A stretch of 64,000 nucleotides of DNA from contig JADJPA010000001.1 in the NCBI GenBank assembly GCA_016713505.1, forward strand, positions 3,198,662 through 3,262,661, given 5' to 3'. This document shows, one piece after another, positions 7,701-16,709 of the stretch. The translations under genes were made by a program, and so were the position numbers. This stretch comes from Candidatus Competibacteraceae bacterium. GTDB taxonomy: Bacteria; Pseudomonadota; Gammaproteobacteria; Competibacterales; Competibacteraceae. The number at the start of each line of letters is the position of its first letter. Positions within the stretch are counted from its first letter, which is position 1. The notes below the pieces were generated by a model, which ran no database searches, was not told the origin of the DNA, and worked only from the letters and a program-made list of their open reading frames with translations.

Positions 7701-8531
7701 ATGACCATGCCCGATCCCAATCCCGCCGTGGCCGCGGCCTTGGCCGAAGATGTCGGCGGCGGCGATTTGACCGCCGCCCTGATCCCCGAAACGGCCGAGT
7801 CCGAAGCGACCGTCATCAGCCGCGAGCGCGCGGTGTTGTGTGGGACAGCCTGGTTCGACGCCGTGTTCCGGCAGCTCGATCCCCGCGTCGCGGTCGATTG
7901 GCGGGCGGCCGACGGGGATCGGGTCGAGCCCGATCAACTGCTGTGCGCGCTGCGCGGTCCGGCCCGCAGCCTGCTGACCGGCGAACGCACGGCGCTCAAC
8001 TTCCTGCAAGCCCTATCCGGCACCGCCACGCTCGCCCGCCAGTTCGCCGATACCGTGGCCGGCACCGGCGCGACCGTTCTGGACACCCGCAAGACGATTC
8101 CCGGCTTGCGGCTGGCGCAGAAATACGCCGTCCGTTGCGGCGGCTGCCAGAACCATCGCATCGGCCTGTTCGACGCCGTGTTGATCAAGGAAAATCACAT
8201 CATGGCCGCCGGTTCGATCACGCAGGCCATTCAGACGGCCCGCCGCTTGCATCCCAGCGTCAAGGTGGAAGTTGAGGTTGAGAACCTGGCGCAGTTACAG
8301 GAAGCGCTGTCGGCCGCGCCGGATATCGTGATGCTGGATAATTTCGATTTGGAGACGATGGCCGAGGCGGTGCGCCTGACCGCCAAGCGGGTCAAGCTGG
8401 AAGCGTCGGGCAACGTCAATTTCACCACCGTGCGCCGGATCGCCGAGACCGGCGTGGATTACATTTCCATCGGCGGGTTGACCAAGGACCTGCGCGCGGT
8501 GGATTTATCGATGCGGTTTCGCGGCCTGTGA
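7701..8531 (+). CDS. nadC: Nicotinate-nucleotide pyrophosphorylase (quinolinate phosphoribosyltransferase)
   Basis: 276 residues from ATG 7701, with GAGGAA seven bases upstream; the longer open frame from 7518 overlaps the divergent gene and is rejected. Motifs of the family are clear: ERTALNFLQ, LDTRKTIPGLR, KYAVRCGGCQNHR (substrate-binding Arg/Lys cluster), LIKENHI, VEVEVE, MLDNFD and YISIGGLTKD. The enzyme converts quinolinate and PRPP to nicotinate mononucleotide, CO2 and pyrophosphate, a late step of de novo NAD synthesis in the cytoplasm. Length is normal. No other nad gene lies next to it. Confidence 0.97.
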   Translation: MTMPDPNPAVAAALAEDVGGGDLTAALIPETAESEATVISRERAVLCGTAWFDAVFRQLDPRVAVDWRAADGDRVEPDQLLCALRGPARSLLTGERTALNFLQALSGTATLARQFADTVAGTGATVLDTRKTIPGLRLAQKYAVRCGGCQNHRIGLFDAVLIKENHIMAAGSITQAIQTARRLHPSVKVEVEVENLAQLQEALSAAPDIVMLDNFDLETMAEAVRLTAKRVKLEASGNVNFTTVRRIAETGVDYISIGGLTKDLRAVDLSMRFRGL

Positions 8532-8632
8532 AACGCGACGCTCGAACGGTTGTCACAAAAGATTAACCGAGCGGGCCTAGGCTACAAGCTCGGATCATCG
8601 AAACCAAGAACAGATATTGAGGGGAAGAACCG

Positions 8633-8854
8633 ATGTACGCTGAAATTATGCTGGGCACCCGCCCCACGGGCCGGGGCCATCCGGTCGCCGACTACCGAGC
8701 GGCGGATTTTCTACGCCAGGAAATCGCGTTTTTCGAGGCGCGCTTGCACGAGATGGGCGAAGAAGGCGATTGCGCCTACGAGCACGCCCTCAGCCGCGCC
8801 TATGAAACGCTGTTGCGCGAGCGCCGCGACCAACTCTCTCAATTGCGAGCCTGA
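8633..8854 (+). CDS. Small hypothetical protein
   Basis: 73 residues (MYAEIMLGTRPTGRGH...). A GAGGGGAAG ribosome-binding site lies a few bases before the ATG, and codon use matches the core genes, so it is probably real. It is soluble, acidic in the middle (HEMGEEGDCAYEH) and largely helical, ending ETLLRERRDQLSQLRA. No family recognised. It sits alone between nadC and the DUF3108 gene in the same direction. Confidence 0.6.
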   Translation: MYAEIMLGTRPTGRGHPVADYRAADFLRQEIAFFEARLHEMGEEGDCAYEHALSRAYETLLRERRDQLSQLRA

Positions 8855-8965
8855 TCGTCCGATCGGCCAGTTCTCGCCTCCGGCTGGCCAGAATGCTTTA
8901 TCATGCACGGTCCCGATCCTTGAAACTGTTGGCCGGTGTTCGAACCGGCGAGGATGCATCGTCGC

Positions 8966-9694
8966 ATGAAGCTTTTTCTTCGCGCCGTCGCGCTGCTCGG
9001 TTCGCTGCTGTTGGTGTGGTCGCCCGCGCCGGCGGCCAACTCTGATAGTCTGCCCGTCAATCCTTTTAAGGCCCGCTACGAAGTCTACGGTTCCGGGTTT
9101 TCCATCGGCGATGCGGTCATGACCTTGACCGCCACCGGCCCGAACGCTTATCAGATGAGCGCTCAGGTTCGGCCCAACGGTTTGGCTGCGCTGCTGGTTT
9201 CAGGGCAGATCGACGAGCAGGCGAGCGGTGAAATTCGCGATGGCGCTGTCCGCCCAACCCAATACGAACGACGGGTGGAGACACCCAAGAAAAAGCAAAC
9301 GGTGCGGTTGCGCTTCGATTGGCCGGCGCAGCAACTTCGGGCCAGCGATAATGATGAAAAAGCCACGCTGCCGCTGTCGCCCGGCGTACTGGACCCGTTG
9401 AGCTTGAATTTGCGGGTCATGTGGGATTTGCGGCGCGGTGATTTGCCTTCGGAGTATGTCCTGGCGGACGAGATCGAACTGAAGCCCTATCAGATCAAGA
9501 ACGAAGGCGAGGAAACGCTGGAGACCTCGGTCGGCAAACTGCGCGCGCTGCGGATCAGTCAATCCAAACCCGGCAAGACCCGACTAACCCGCTTCTGGTT
9601 CGCCCCGGAGTTGGGTTATATGCCGGTGCGGGTCATGCAGCAGAAGGATGAGAAGGAGGTGCTGCGCATGGAACTCCGGGCGGTCGAACGCTGA
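8966..9694 (+). CDS. DUF3108 domain secreted protein
   Basis: About 242 residues from ATG 8966 (MKLFLRAVALLGSLLLVW...), a clean signal peptide ending near APAA; ATGs at 8954 and 8936 are less suitable. The mature part begins NPFKARYEVYGSGFSIGDAVMTL, a typical DUF3108 opening, and proceeds through DPLSLNLRVMWDLRRGD, YQIKNEGEETLETSVGKLRALRI and FWFAPELGYMPVRVMQ. The family is predicted to form a periplasmic beta-barrel-like fold of unknown function, often near envelope genes. It lies 28 bases before the lipid-linked sugar operon and is in the same direction, so it may be co-transcribed. Confidence 0.8.
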   Translation: MKLFLRAVALLGSLLLVWSPAPAANSDSLPVNPFKARYEVYGSGFSIGDAVMTLTATGPNAYQMSAQVRPNGLAALLVSGQIDEQASGEIRDGAVRPTQYERRVETPKKKQTVRLRFDWPAQQLRASDNDEKATLPLSPGVLDPLSLNLRVMWDLRRGDLPSEYVLADEIELKPYQIKNEGEETLETSVGKLRALRISQSKPGKTRLTRFWFAPELGYMPVRVMQQKDEKEVLRMELRAVER

Positions 9695-9722
9695 ATTTGG
9701 CCGCCGGCAAACTTTCTTAGCA

Positions 9723-11351
9723 ATGCGGTTCGATCGTTTTCGGTTCTCCGGCGTCGTGAAACGCGACTGGCCGCTGTATGGGTGGCTGGCGCTGGCGCTG
9801 TGGGCCAGCTTCTATTATCAGCTCGGCGCGGTGCCGCTGTTCGATCTGGATGAAGGAGCGTTCGGTCAGGCCACCCGCGAAATGTTCTTGCGCGGCGATT
9901 TCGTTTCGACTTATCTCAACGGTCGGCCGCGTTACGACAAACCCATTCTCAGCTATTGGCTGCAAGCAGCCAGCTTGGCGGCGTTCGGGGTCGATGAATG
10001 GGTCTTTCGCCTGCCGTCGGCGCTGGCCGCCACCGCCTGGACCTTGGTGGTTTTTCTGTTCGGGCGTCGGGTGGCCGGCAGCCGTCGGGGAGCGATGGCG
10101 GCGCTGCTGCTGGCGACCTCGCTGGCGGTGACGGTGATCGGCAAGGCGGCCACCGCTGATGCCTTGCTCAATCTGCTGTTGTCGGCCAGTCTGCTGGCGT
10201 TGTATCTCTATCTGCGCGAAGGGCGACGGGGTTGGCTCTATGCGGCGGCGGCGGCGATGGGCTTGGGGTTTCTGACCAAGGGTCCGGTTGCGGTGGCGAT
10301 TCCCGCCGCGGTCAGCTTGGCGTACTGCGCCAGTCGGGGCGAAGGGCGGGCCTGGCTGCGGCTGGCGGTGGACTGGCGGGCCTGGGGCTTGTTTCTCTCG
10401 GTCGCCGCGCCCTGGTATATCGTGCAATATCTGCGCGAAGGAGAAGGATTTTTTCTGGGCTTTTTTCTGCGCCACAATCTGGGTCGCTTCCAAGAACCGC
10501 TGGAAGGGCACGGCGGCGGTTGGTGGTATTACCTTCCGGTGTTGTTGGTGGGGGTGTTGCCCTATACCGCCCTGCTGCTGCGGGTGCTGGGCCGCTGGCG
10601 GGAAACGCTCGCCGATCCGCTGGGCCGCTATCTGCTGATCTGGTTCGTGCTGGTGTTCGTGCTGTTTTCGCTGGCGGCCACCAAACTGCCGCATTATCTG
10701 ATCTATGGCTACACCGGGCTGTTTCTGTTGATGGCCCCGGAATTGGACAGCCCCGGCCGGGCCGGTTGGTTGCTGTTGCCGCAACTGCTGTTTCTGGCGC
10801 TGCTGTTGGTTTTGCCGGCGGCGGTGGCGGTGGCCTTGCCGCGCGTGCGGGATGAATTGGTGCGCGCCCAACTCGAAGGCTTGGTGTTTCCGCTCGCTTA
10901 TTATCTGCTGTTGGTGGGGGCGTTGCTGCTGACGGTCTATTGGATGCGCGAGCGGCGGATCGCATTGGCTTATAAAATGCTAGCCAGCGGGTTGACGCTG
11001 GTTTTCCTGGTCTCCAATCAAGTGCTGCCGCTGGTGGCCAGCGTCCGGCAACTACCGGTGAAGGAGGCGGGTTTGTTGGCGCGTCAACTGCAAGCGCCCG
11101 CGGTGATGTGGGGCATCAATGCGCCAAGCTTCAGCGTTTACAGCGGGCGGATTGTCGAGCGTCGCGAGCCGCGTCCCGGCGATGTGGTGCTGACCCAAAG
11201 CGCGCGCTTGCCGGCGCTGGCCTCGCACGAACTGCTCTACCAGCAACACGGGATCGCGCTGGCGCGGATCTCACCGACCGTTGCTGACGACGAGGCTGCG
11301 TCGTGTGCGCCGGCCACGGCCTGTTCCCAAACCACCGGGCCAACGCCGTGA
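9723..11351 (+). CDS. ArnT-like membrane glycosyltransferase (GT-C fold)
   Basis: About 542 residues from ATG 9723. The first periplasmic loop carries the acidic GT-C motif (PLFDLDEGAFGQATREM) followed by YLNGRPRYDKPILSYWLQ, as in ArnT and other GT39/GT83 transferases. About 11-12 hydrophobic segments follow, with a hydrophilic C-terminal domain. Such enzymes take a sugar from undecaprenyl phosphate on the periplasmic side and add it to lipid A or another acceptor. It is the first of six genes that overlap or abut (9723-16241). Its TGA shares a base with the next ATG. Donor and acceptor cannot be read from sequence, so I do not call it arnT. Confidence 0.85.
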   Translation: MRFDRFRFSGVVKRDWPLYGWLALALWASFYYQLGAVPLFDLDEGAFGQATREMFLRGDFVSTYLNGRPRYDKPILSYWLQAASLAAFGVDEWVFRLPSALAATAWTLVVFLFGRRVAGSRRGAMAALLLATSLAVTVIGKAATADALLNLLLSASLLALYLYLREGRRGWLYAAAAAMGLGFLTKGPVAVAIPAAVSLAYCASRGEGRAWLRLAVDWRAWGLFLSVAAPWYIVQYLREGEGFFLGFFLRHNLGRFQEPLEGHGGGWWYYLPVLLVGVLPYTALLLRVLGRWRETLADPLGRYLLIWFVLVFVLFSLAATKLPHYLIYGYTGLFLLMAPELDSPGRAGWLLLPQLLFLALLLVLPAAVAVALPRVRDELVRAQLEGLVFPLAYYLLLVGALLLTVYWMRERRIALAYKMLASGLTLVFLVSNQVLPLVASVRQLPVKEAGLLARQLQAPAVMWGINAPSFSVYSGRIVERREPRPGDVVLTQSARLPALASHELLYQQHGIALARISPTVADDEAASCAPATACSQTTGPTP

Positions 11352-12169
11352 TGCCTGCCCGGCGCCAGTACGCTCGCCGCTGGAATCCCTGGTATTGGGA
11401 TTTACCGCTGGCGGCGCTGGCCGGCATGGTGGCGATCGTCGTATTACAAGCGAATGAGCCGCTGTTTTTGGGATTCAATCGGTTGAGCGCGTCTACTGGC
11501 GACGGATTCTGGGCCAACTTAACCGTTCTGGGCGATGCCTTGATTGCACTGACGCTATTTTTGCCGCTGGTGCGGCGTTGGCCGGAACTGGTTTGGGCGG
11601 GAGTGCTGGCGGGAGTGCTGACCTTCCTGTTCGTGCACGGTTTCAAACATTCGCTGGCTGTGCCGCGTCCGGCGTCGCTCTTGGCCAGAGAGCAGTTTCA
11701 CGTCATCGGTCGGGTTTTGCTGACCCTTTCGTTTCCTTCGGGCCATGCCGCCACGGTGGCCATGTTGACCGGTGTTATCGTTTTACATTTACCGGATGAC
11801 CGGCGCCGGCGCTGGTCTTGGCTGCTGCTGGTCTTGGCCGGTCTGGTCGGCCTGTCGCGCGTCGTCGTCGGAGCGCACTGGCCGCTGGATGTGCTGGCCG
11901 GTGTGACGGGCGGTTGGCTGGCGGCGGTGCTCGGTACCGTTTGGGCGCAGCGTTGGGCCTGGGGCGTCACGCCGGCCGGGCGGCGTTGGTTGACCCTACT
12001 GCTGGTCGGTTGCGCCCTGAGCGCGCTACTGTTTTACCGGACGGGTTATCCGCAAGCCGACCTTTTGCAGCGTATTTTGGCGTTGTTGGCCTTGCTGGGG
12101 GTCGCTTATCAACTGGCGGTGGAGCGCCAGGAAGCAGCGCGCCTCAGAACCGAAACGGATCGATGTTGA
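11351..12169 (+). CDS. PAP2-family membrane phosphatase
   Basis: About 272 residues from ATG 11351, which overlaps the previous stop by one base. The three catalytic PAP2 motifs are present: KHSLAVPRP, FPSGHA and LSRVVVGAHWPLD (the last with the His nucleophile region and Asp). Multiple membrane segments. PAP2 enzymes of this kind dephosphorylate lipid phosphates such as undecaprenyl pyrophosphate, phosphatidylglycerol phosphate or lipid A. In this operon the likely job is recycling the lipid carrier released by the two GT-C transferases or trimming the lipid A acceptor. Confidence 0.85.
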   Translation: MPARRQYARRWNPWYWDLPLAALAGMVAIVVLQANEPLFLGFNRLSASTGDGFWANLTVLGDALIALTLFLPLVRRWPELVWAGVLAGVLTFLFVHGFKHSLAVPRPASLLAREQFHVIGRVLLTLSFPSGHAATVAMLTGVIVLHLPDDRRRRWSWLLLVLAGLVGLSRVVVGAHWPLDVLAGVTGGWLAAVLGTVWAQRWAWGVTPAGRRWLTLLLVGCALSALLFYRTGYPQADLLQRILALLALLGVAYQLAVERQEAARLRTETDRC

Positions 12170-13108
12170 ATGACCGCCAACGTTCGGTTGTGGTTCGGCC
12201 TGGCCGTCTTGGTGCTGGTGATAGCCGGCGTCCAGTGGCTGATCGGCTGGAGCCAACTTCTGATGCTCTGGCGCTTCATTTCGCCCGCCGCTCTGGTGTC
12301 GGCGGCGCTGTTGACTCTGGGTAGCTATGCCGTGCGGGCGCTGCGGTTGTACGATTATTTTCTGCCGGTCACGCACGGCGGGTTTGTGGCCTGCCTCAAG
12401 CTGACCCTGTTGCACAACCTGTTCAATAATCTGTTGCCGATGCGAACCGGAGAAGTATCGTTTCCGGTGCTGATGACCCGCTATTTCGCCACGCCGCTGG
12501 CTGGTTCGCTGGCCGCGTTGCTATGGTTTCGCCTGATGGATTTGCACGCTTTGGCGGCGGTGGCGTTGCTCGCCGTCGGTGGTCGCTGGTTGGATGTGGG
12601 GTGGGCGGGCTTGCTGACAGCCGTTTGGTTGGGCCTGCCGTGGTGGTCGTTCCGGCTGCAAGCAGCGCCGGCGTTGGCCCGGTTGGGCCAACGTTTGCCG
12701 GCGCGTTGGCGAGAGCGGCTGGCGCGAGCGCGAGCAGGGCTGCCGCAAACCCCGACCGCATTTTGGCGGGCTTGGTTGTGGACGCAGCTCAACTGGCTGG
12801 TGAAGTTGGCGGTGTTCGCCTGGATTTTGCGGCTGTTTGCGCCGATGCCGGGGGCGGCGGCGGTGATGGGCGCCATCGGCGGCGATCTGACCAGCGTGTT
12901 GCCGGTGCACGGCGTTGCGGGCGCGGGGACCTATGAAGCCGGGGTCGTTGCGGCCCTGACGCCATTCGACATACCGACGGCGGCGGCGTTGGCGGCGGCG
13001 GTCAACCTGCATCTGTTCATGCTCGGCTTGTCGTTGCTTGGCGGCGCGCTGGGGTTTTTGCTGAGCCATGATCGACCCGCCGCCGGACTGCTGCGCCACA
13101 ATGGATGA
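12170..13108 (+). CDS. Lysylphosphatidylglycerol synthase TM-like / UPF0104 flippase-like protein
   Basis: 312 residues, starting directly after the previous stop. About eight membrane helices. Family hallmarks visible: SYAVRALRLYDY, LHNLFNNLLPMRTGEVSFPVL (the conserved NNLLP-R-GE region) and VLPVHGVAGAGTYEAG (GxGxYE near the C-terminus). The family includes the flippase part of MprF and is suspected to move lipids or lipid-linked sugars across the inner membrane. Placed between two phosphatases and a GT2 that makes lipid-linked sugar, it is a good candidate for flipping that sugar lipid; this is inference. Confidence 0.82.
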   Translation: MTANVRLWFGLAVLVLVIAGVQWLIGWSQLLMLWRFISPAALVSAALLTLGSYAVRALRLYDYFLPVTHGGFVACLKLTLLHNLFNNLLPMRTGEVSFPVLMTRYFATPLAGSLAALLWFRLMDLHALAAVALLAVGGRWLDVGWAGLLTAVWLGLPWWSFRLQAAPALARLGQRLPARWRERLARARAGLPQTPTAFWRAWLWTQLNWLVKLAVFAWILRLFAPMPGAAAVMGAIGGDLTSVLPVHGVAGAGTYEAGVVAALTPFDIPTAAALAAAVNLHLFMLGLSLLGGALGFLLSHDRPAAGLLRHNG

Positions 13109-13718
13109 ACGCTTGCTGCTATGGGTCAACCAAGGTTGGGGCCAGCCGTTGCTGGACGGGCTGTTCTGGTGGGTGTCGCAGCGGCTGTGGTTTGCTTTAC
13201 CCCTGGCGTTGATCCTGCTGTACGATAGCGTTCGCCGTTGCGGTCGCGGCGGCCTGCGGTGGTTCCTGATGCTGGCGGCGACGGTTGCCGTCGGTGATGT
13301 ACTCGGTGATCTGCTCAAGGAATGGTTCGCTGAACCGCGTCCGTGTCAGGCCGTCTTCGAGCAGTTGCGCGCCCTTGGCGGTGCGGTGGCCGACCGTTGT
13401 GGTACTGCCCTGAACGGAATGCCGTCCAATCACGCCATCAACTTTTTTGCCGCCGCGAGCTTCGTCGCGATAGTGACCCCTTGGCGCGGCTGGCGGGTCG
13501 GCCTGTGCGCCGCCGCGCTGCTGGTGGGCTTGTCGCGTATCTATTTGGGCAAGCATTATCCCAGTCAGGTTCTGGCCGGCGCGGTGATCGGCGTAGCAGT
13601 CGGCGGCTTGGGGGCGTGGTTGGTCGTCCGTTATCCAACGGTTTTCAGCCCGCCGCTTGGAGATCGAACCCGCCCACCGTTCCGTTCTTCCGCCGCCAAC
13701 CGAGAGCTCGATGAATGA
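13101..13718 (+). CDS. PAP2-family membrane phosphatase (second copy)
   Basis: About 205 residues from ATG 13101, overlapping the previous gene by eight bases. PAP2 motifs: LKEWFAEPRPC, GMPSNHAINFF and LSRIYLGKHYPSQV. The position that is often Asp in motif 3 is Gln (HYPSQ), a variation seen in undecaprenyl-pyrophosphatase-like members. The protein is a compact integral membrane enzyme of about five or six helices. It differs clearly from the first PAP2 gene in this operon, so the two probably act on different lipid phosphates, for example carrier recycling and acceptor dephosphorylation. Confidence 0.84.
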   Translation: MDERLLLWVNQGWGQPLLDGLFWWVSQRLWFALPLALILLYDSVRRCGRGGLRWFLMLAATVAVGDVLGDLLKEWFAEPRPCQAVFEQLRALGGAVADRCGTALNGMPSNHAINFFAAASFVAIVTPWRGWRVGLCAAALLVGLSRIYLGKHYPSQVLAGAVIGVAVGGLGAWLVVRYPTVFSPPLGDRTRPPFRSSAANRELDE

Positions 13719-14743
13719 GTCAAGCCGATCCTGATGCCATCCCGCCGCCGCACCGGCTGTCGCTGGTGGTGCCGCTCTACAACGAACGAGACAACGTTGA
13801 CCCCTTGCTGGCGGGGATTCACGAGGTGTTGGCGAATTATCCCTATCCGTGGGAACTGATCGCGGTGGATGACGGCAGCAGCGATGGCACGGCGGAACGG
13901 TTGGCGGCGGAAGCGAGCCGTTTCGGCGCTCACGTTCGGGTCCTCACCTTGCAGCGCAATTTCGGCCAGACCGCCGCGATGCAGGCCGGCATCGACGCCG
14001 CGCGCGGCGACGTGATCGCCACGCTGGACGGTGATTTGCAGAACGACCCAGCCGATATCCCCCGCTTGGTCGGACGGCTGCTCAATGAAAATCTCGATCT
14101 GGTGGTCGGCTGGCGGCGGCATCGCCAGGATAACGTGTGGTTGCGCACCATCCCATCGCGAATCGCCAACCGCCTGATCGGCAACATCACCGGGGTCCGC
14201 TTGCACGACTACGGGTGCAGCCTCAAGGTCTATCGCGCCGCCGTGATCAAGCAGGTGCGGCTGTACGGTGAAATGCACCGCTTCATTCCGGCCTGGATGT
14301 CGGTGCAGACCGCCCCCAGCCGCATTCGGGAGGAAGTGGTCAACCACCGCGCCCGCCAGTACGGAGAATCGAAGTACGGGATCGGTCGGACCTTTCGGGT
14401 GGTGGTGGATTTGCTCTCCGTCTACTTTTTTCTGCGGTTTCTGACCCGGCCCGGCCATTTTTTCGGCCGGATCGGTTTGGCCAGCGGGGGAGCGGGCTTG
14501 CTGGTTCTAGCTTCTCTATTCGTGCAGAAATTGTTGTTCGCCGCCAATATCGGTACTCGACCGTTGTTGCTGGTCGGTGTCTTGCTGGTGCTGATGGCCG
14601 TGCAATTCCTCACCACCGGAGTGCTGAGCGAACTCATTACCCGCACCTATTTTGCCTCCAGCGCCAATTCGTCCTATGCCGTTCGCCCGGATGGCTCCCA
14701 GGAGTTGACCGCCGAGGCCGGTTGGCGGATGCCGCATGGTTGA
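13715..14743 (+). CDS. ArnC/DPM1-like GT2 transferase making a polyprenyl-phosphate sugar
   Basis: 342 residues; ATG overlaps the previous TGA (ATGA). The GT2 domain begins RLSLVVPLYNERDNVDPLL and contains LIAVDDGSSDGT, RNFGQTAAMQAGID, TLDGDLQNDP (DxD-type nucleotide-sugar site), then YGCSLKVYR and YGESKYGIGRT, as in ArnC, DPM1 and GtrB. Two C-terminal membrane helices follow. It should transfer a sugar from a nucleotide donor to undecaprenyl phosphate at the cytoplasmic face, supplying the two GT-C enzymes of the same operon. The sugar is unknown; no UDP-Ara4N synthesis genes (arnA, arnB) are present in the window. Confidence 0.88.
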   Translation: MSQADPDAIPPPHRLSLVVPLYNERDNVDPLLAGIHEVLANYPYPWELIAVDDGSSDGTAERLAAEASRFGAHVRVLTLQRNFGQTAAMQAGIDAARGDVIATLDGDLQNDPADIPRLVGRLLNENLDLVVGWRRHRQDNVWLRTIPSRIANRLIGNITGVRLHDYGCSLKVYRAAVIKQVRLYGEMHRFIPAWMSVQTAPSRIREEVVNHRARQYGESKYGIGRTFRVVVDLLSVYFFLRFLTRPGHFFGRIGLASGGAGLLVLASLFVQKLLFAANIGTRPLLLVGVLLVLMAVQFLTTGVLSELITRTYFASSANSSYAVRPDGSQELTAEAGWRMPHG

Positions 14744-16241
14744 GCCCTCATCCGCCGTCGCGGCCGACGCGGCGCCAGTCGCCTTGCGCGATATAGCGCT
14801 GTTGGCGGGATTGGCTGTGGTTTTGCCCATCTTGCGCTGCTATATCGCCGAAGCCGGCGGTTTCGATCTGCATTTCGACGAAGCGCAATATTGGGAATGG
14901 TCGCAACAGCTCGACTGGAGCTACTACTCCAAGGGTCCGCTGGTCGCTTGGTTGATTGCGGCGAGTACGGGCCTGTTCGGTCACGGCGAATGGCAAGTGC
15001 GGCTGTTTGCGTGGTTGGCTTACGATCTGTTCCTGCTGCTGTTGTTTGGGTTCGCGCGCCAGTTCTGGCAAAGTCGGCGAGCCGGCTGGTGGGCGGTGGC
15101 TCTCGGCCTGACCACGCCGCTGTATTTCCCGCTCGGCCAGGTCATGACCACTGACGTATTCCTGTTTGTCTGCTGGACCTGGGGGCTGTGGGCGGCGTGG
15201 CGAGCGTTGTACCGGCACCAGGACTCGGCGTGGTACGAGCTGGGCGCGGCGGTGGGCATCGGCGGTTTGGCCAAGTTCAGCATCGGCTTGTTGCCTTTTT
15301 TTCTGGGGGTGGGCTTGGTGCTGAGGCCGGCCGGCCGCCGTGTGCTCGGCCGCTGGCCACCTTGGGGTGGCGTGTTGCTGGCGCTGTTGGTTCTCAGCCA
15401 GGTCCTGCTGTGGAATGCCGCGCATGGTTGGCCGATGTTGCACCACGAGCAAAGTCATGTCCTCAATGTGACCGAGGAGGGCGGCTGGGAAGAAAATGCG
15501 GGCGATCTGCTGGAATTTCTCGGTGGGCAGTGGTTGGCGCTTTCACCGCTGGTCGCCGTGGCGCTGTTGCGCGCGCTGGCCCGTCCGCCGCGTCCGGCCG
15601 AGCAGCGCTGGCTCTGGGGTTTGTCGCTGGCGGTGCTCGTTTTCTTCTTTGCCAAAGCCACGGTCAGTAAGGTGCAGCTGAATTGGCCCGCGCCGGCCTA
15701 TATCGGCTTGCTCTTGTTGCTTGCCGGTCGGATCGATGGGTTGACGGATCGCTGGCGACGGTGGGTGGTGGCGGGCGTGGCGAGTTCGGTGCTGCTGTTG
15801 GTGGTCGCCTTTTTCCCGCTGTGCTTTGGGCTAGCGTCGACCAAGGCGCCTTTCAAGGATTTGCGCGGTTGGCGGGAGTCTGTTGCCACGGTGGCGCAAC
15901 AGGCTCAGTCGGTACAGTTTCTGATGGTTCCTAGCTACCATTTGGCGGGAGGCGTCGCATTTTACTGGCCGGAACGGCTGTCGGTTTATCCGGTCGCGGA
16001 GAACCGTCGTTTCAGCCAGCACGATTTTTGGCCGGGTATCGAGCGAGAGGCGGGTCGCGATGGTGTTTACGTAACGACCAACGATTCTTTGCCCCCGCGC
16101 TTGCTGCAAGCTTTTGCCAGATGTCAGCCTTTGCCGCCGGTGCCGGCCGTCGCCCGAGACGGCGGCGTCCTGCGAACGCTTTATTCGTGGCGTTGCGAAA
16201 GTTATCGGCCGATCGCCTGGCCCAAACCGGTTCATTACTAA
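14736..16241 (+). CDS. GT39-like membrane glycosyltransferase
   Basis: 501 residues; overlaps the GT2 gene by eight bases. The first loop has the GT-C acidic motif (FDLHFDEAQYWEWSQQLDWS) followed by YYSKGPLVAWLI, typical of bacterial GT39/PMT-like enzymes. About ten membrane helices, then a C-terminal soluble part (FLMVPSYHLAGGVAFYW). Like the first operon gene it is expected to use a polyprenyl-phosphate sugar on the periplasmic side. Two different GT-C enzymes with one donor-making GT2 suggests one sugar placed on two acceptors or at two positions. Last gene of the operon. Confidence 0.84.
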   Translation: MVEPSSAVAADAAPVALRDIALLAGLAVVLPILRCYIAEAGGFDLHFDEAQYWEWSQQLDWSYYSKGPLVAWLIAASTGLFGHGEWQVRLFAWLAYDLFLLLLFGFARQFWQSRRAGWWAVALGLTTPLYFPLGQVMTTDVFLFVCWTWGLWAAWRALYRHQDSAWYELGAAVGIGGLAKFSIGLLPFFLGVGLVLRPAGRRVLGRWPPWGGVLLALLVLSQVLLWNAAHGWPMLHHEQSHVLNVTEEGGWEENAGDLLEFLGGQWLALSPLVAVALLRALARPPRPAEQRWLWGLSLAVLVFFFAKATVSKVQLNWPAPAYIGLLLLLAGRIDGLTDRWRRWVVAGVASSVLLLVVAFFPLCFGLASTKAPFKDLRGWRESVATVAQQAQSVQFLMVPSYHLAGGVAFYWPERLSVYPVAENRRFSQHDFWPGIEREAGRDGVYVTTNDSLPPRLLQAFARCQPLPPVPAVARDGGVLRTLYSWRCESYRPIAWPKPVHY

Positions 16242-16283
16242 CGCTGTTCCCTTACTCACACTGTTTTTCAGGAAATCCCGATC

Positions 16284-16706
16284 ATGTCAGAGCCTAGCCA
16301 CTGCATTTTCTGCAAAATCGCGCGCGGGGCGATCCCGGCGACCAAGATCGACGAGGACGACGCGACCTTGACGTTCATGGATATCCAACCCGCCAGCCCT
16401 GGCCATGCCCTGGTGATTCCCAAAACGCACGCCGCCAATCTGTTCGAAATCGCTGGGGACGAGCTGTCCGTGGTCACCCGGACCGTGCAGCGAGTCGCCC
16501 GCGCGATGCACAAGGCGTTGGCCCCGGACGGCATTCGCATCGTTCAGACCAACGGCGCCGCCGCCGGGCAAAGCGTGTTTCACTACCACGTTCATCTGAT
16601 ACCGATGCAAGACGGCCAACGAATCGGCACGCACGGCCGCGCGCCGGCCGATCCCGAGCAACTTAAGACGCTGGCGGCGAGGATTCGTGAGGCGTTGGAG
16701 GGCTAA
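16284..16706 (+). CDS. HIT family protein (histidine triad nucleotide hydrolase)
   Basis: 140 residues. Begins CIFCKIARGAIPATKI, with ATLTFMDIQPASPGHALVIPK and the histidine triad in QSVFHYHVHLIP (His-x-His-x-His). Length and layout are those of the Hint/HinT branch, which hydrolyses adenosine phosphoramidates and related nucleotides in the cytoplasm. A plausible GGAAA Shine-Dalgarno precedes the ATG. The metallophosphoesterase gene follows after three bases. Confidence 0.92.
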   Translation: MSEPSHCIFCKIARGAIPATKIDEDDATLTFMDIQPASPGHALVIPKTHAANLFEIAGDELSVVTRTVQRVARAMHKALAPDGIRIVQTNGAAAGQSVFHYHVHLIPMQDGQRIGTHGRAPADPEQLKTLAARIREALEG

Positions 16707-16709
16707 GGC

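Noticed and set aside
9717..10871. Long minus-strand frame (384 residues) opposite the first GT-C gene
   Set aside because: Composition is dominated by Gln, Arg, Pro and His, the antisense signature of a GC-rich membrane-protein gene; the plus-strand gene has clear family motifs.
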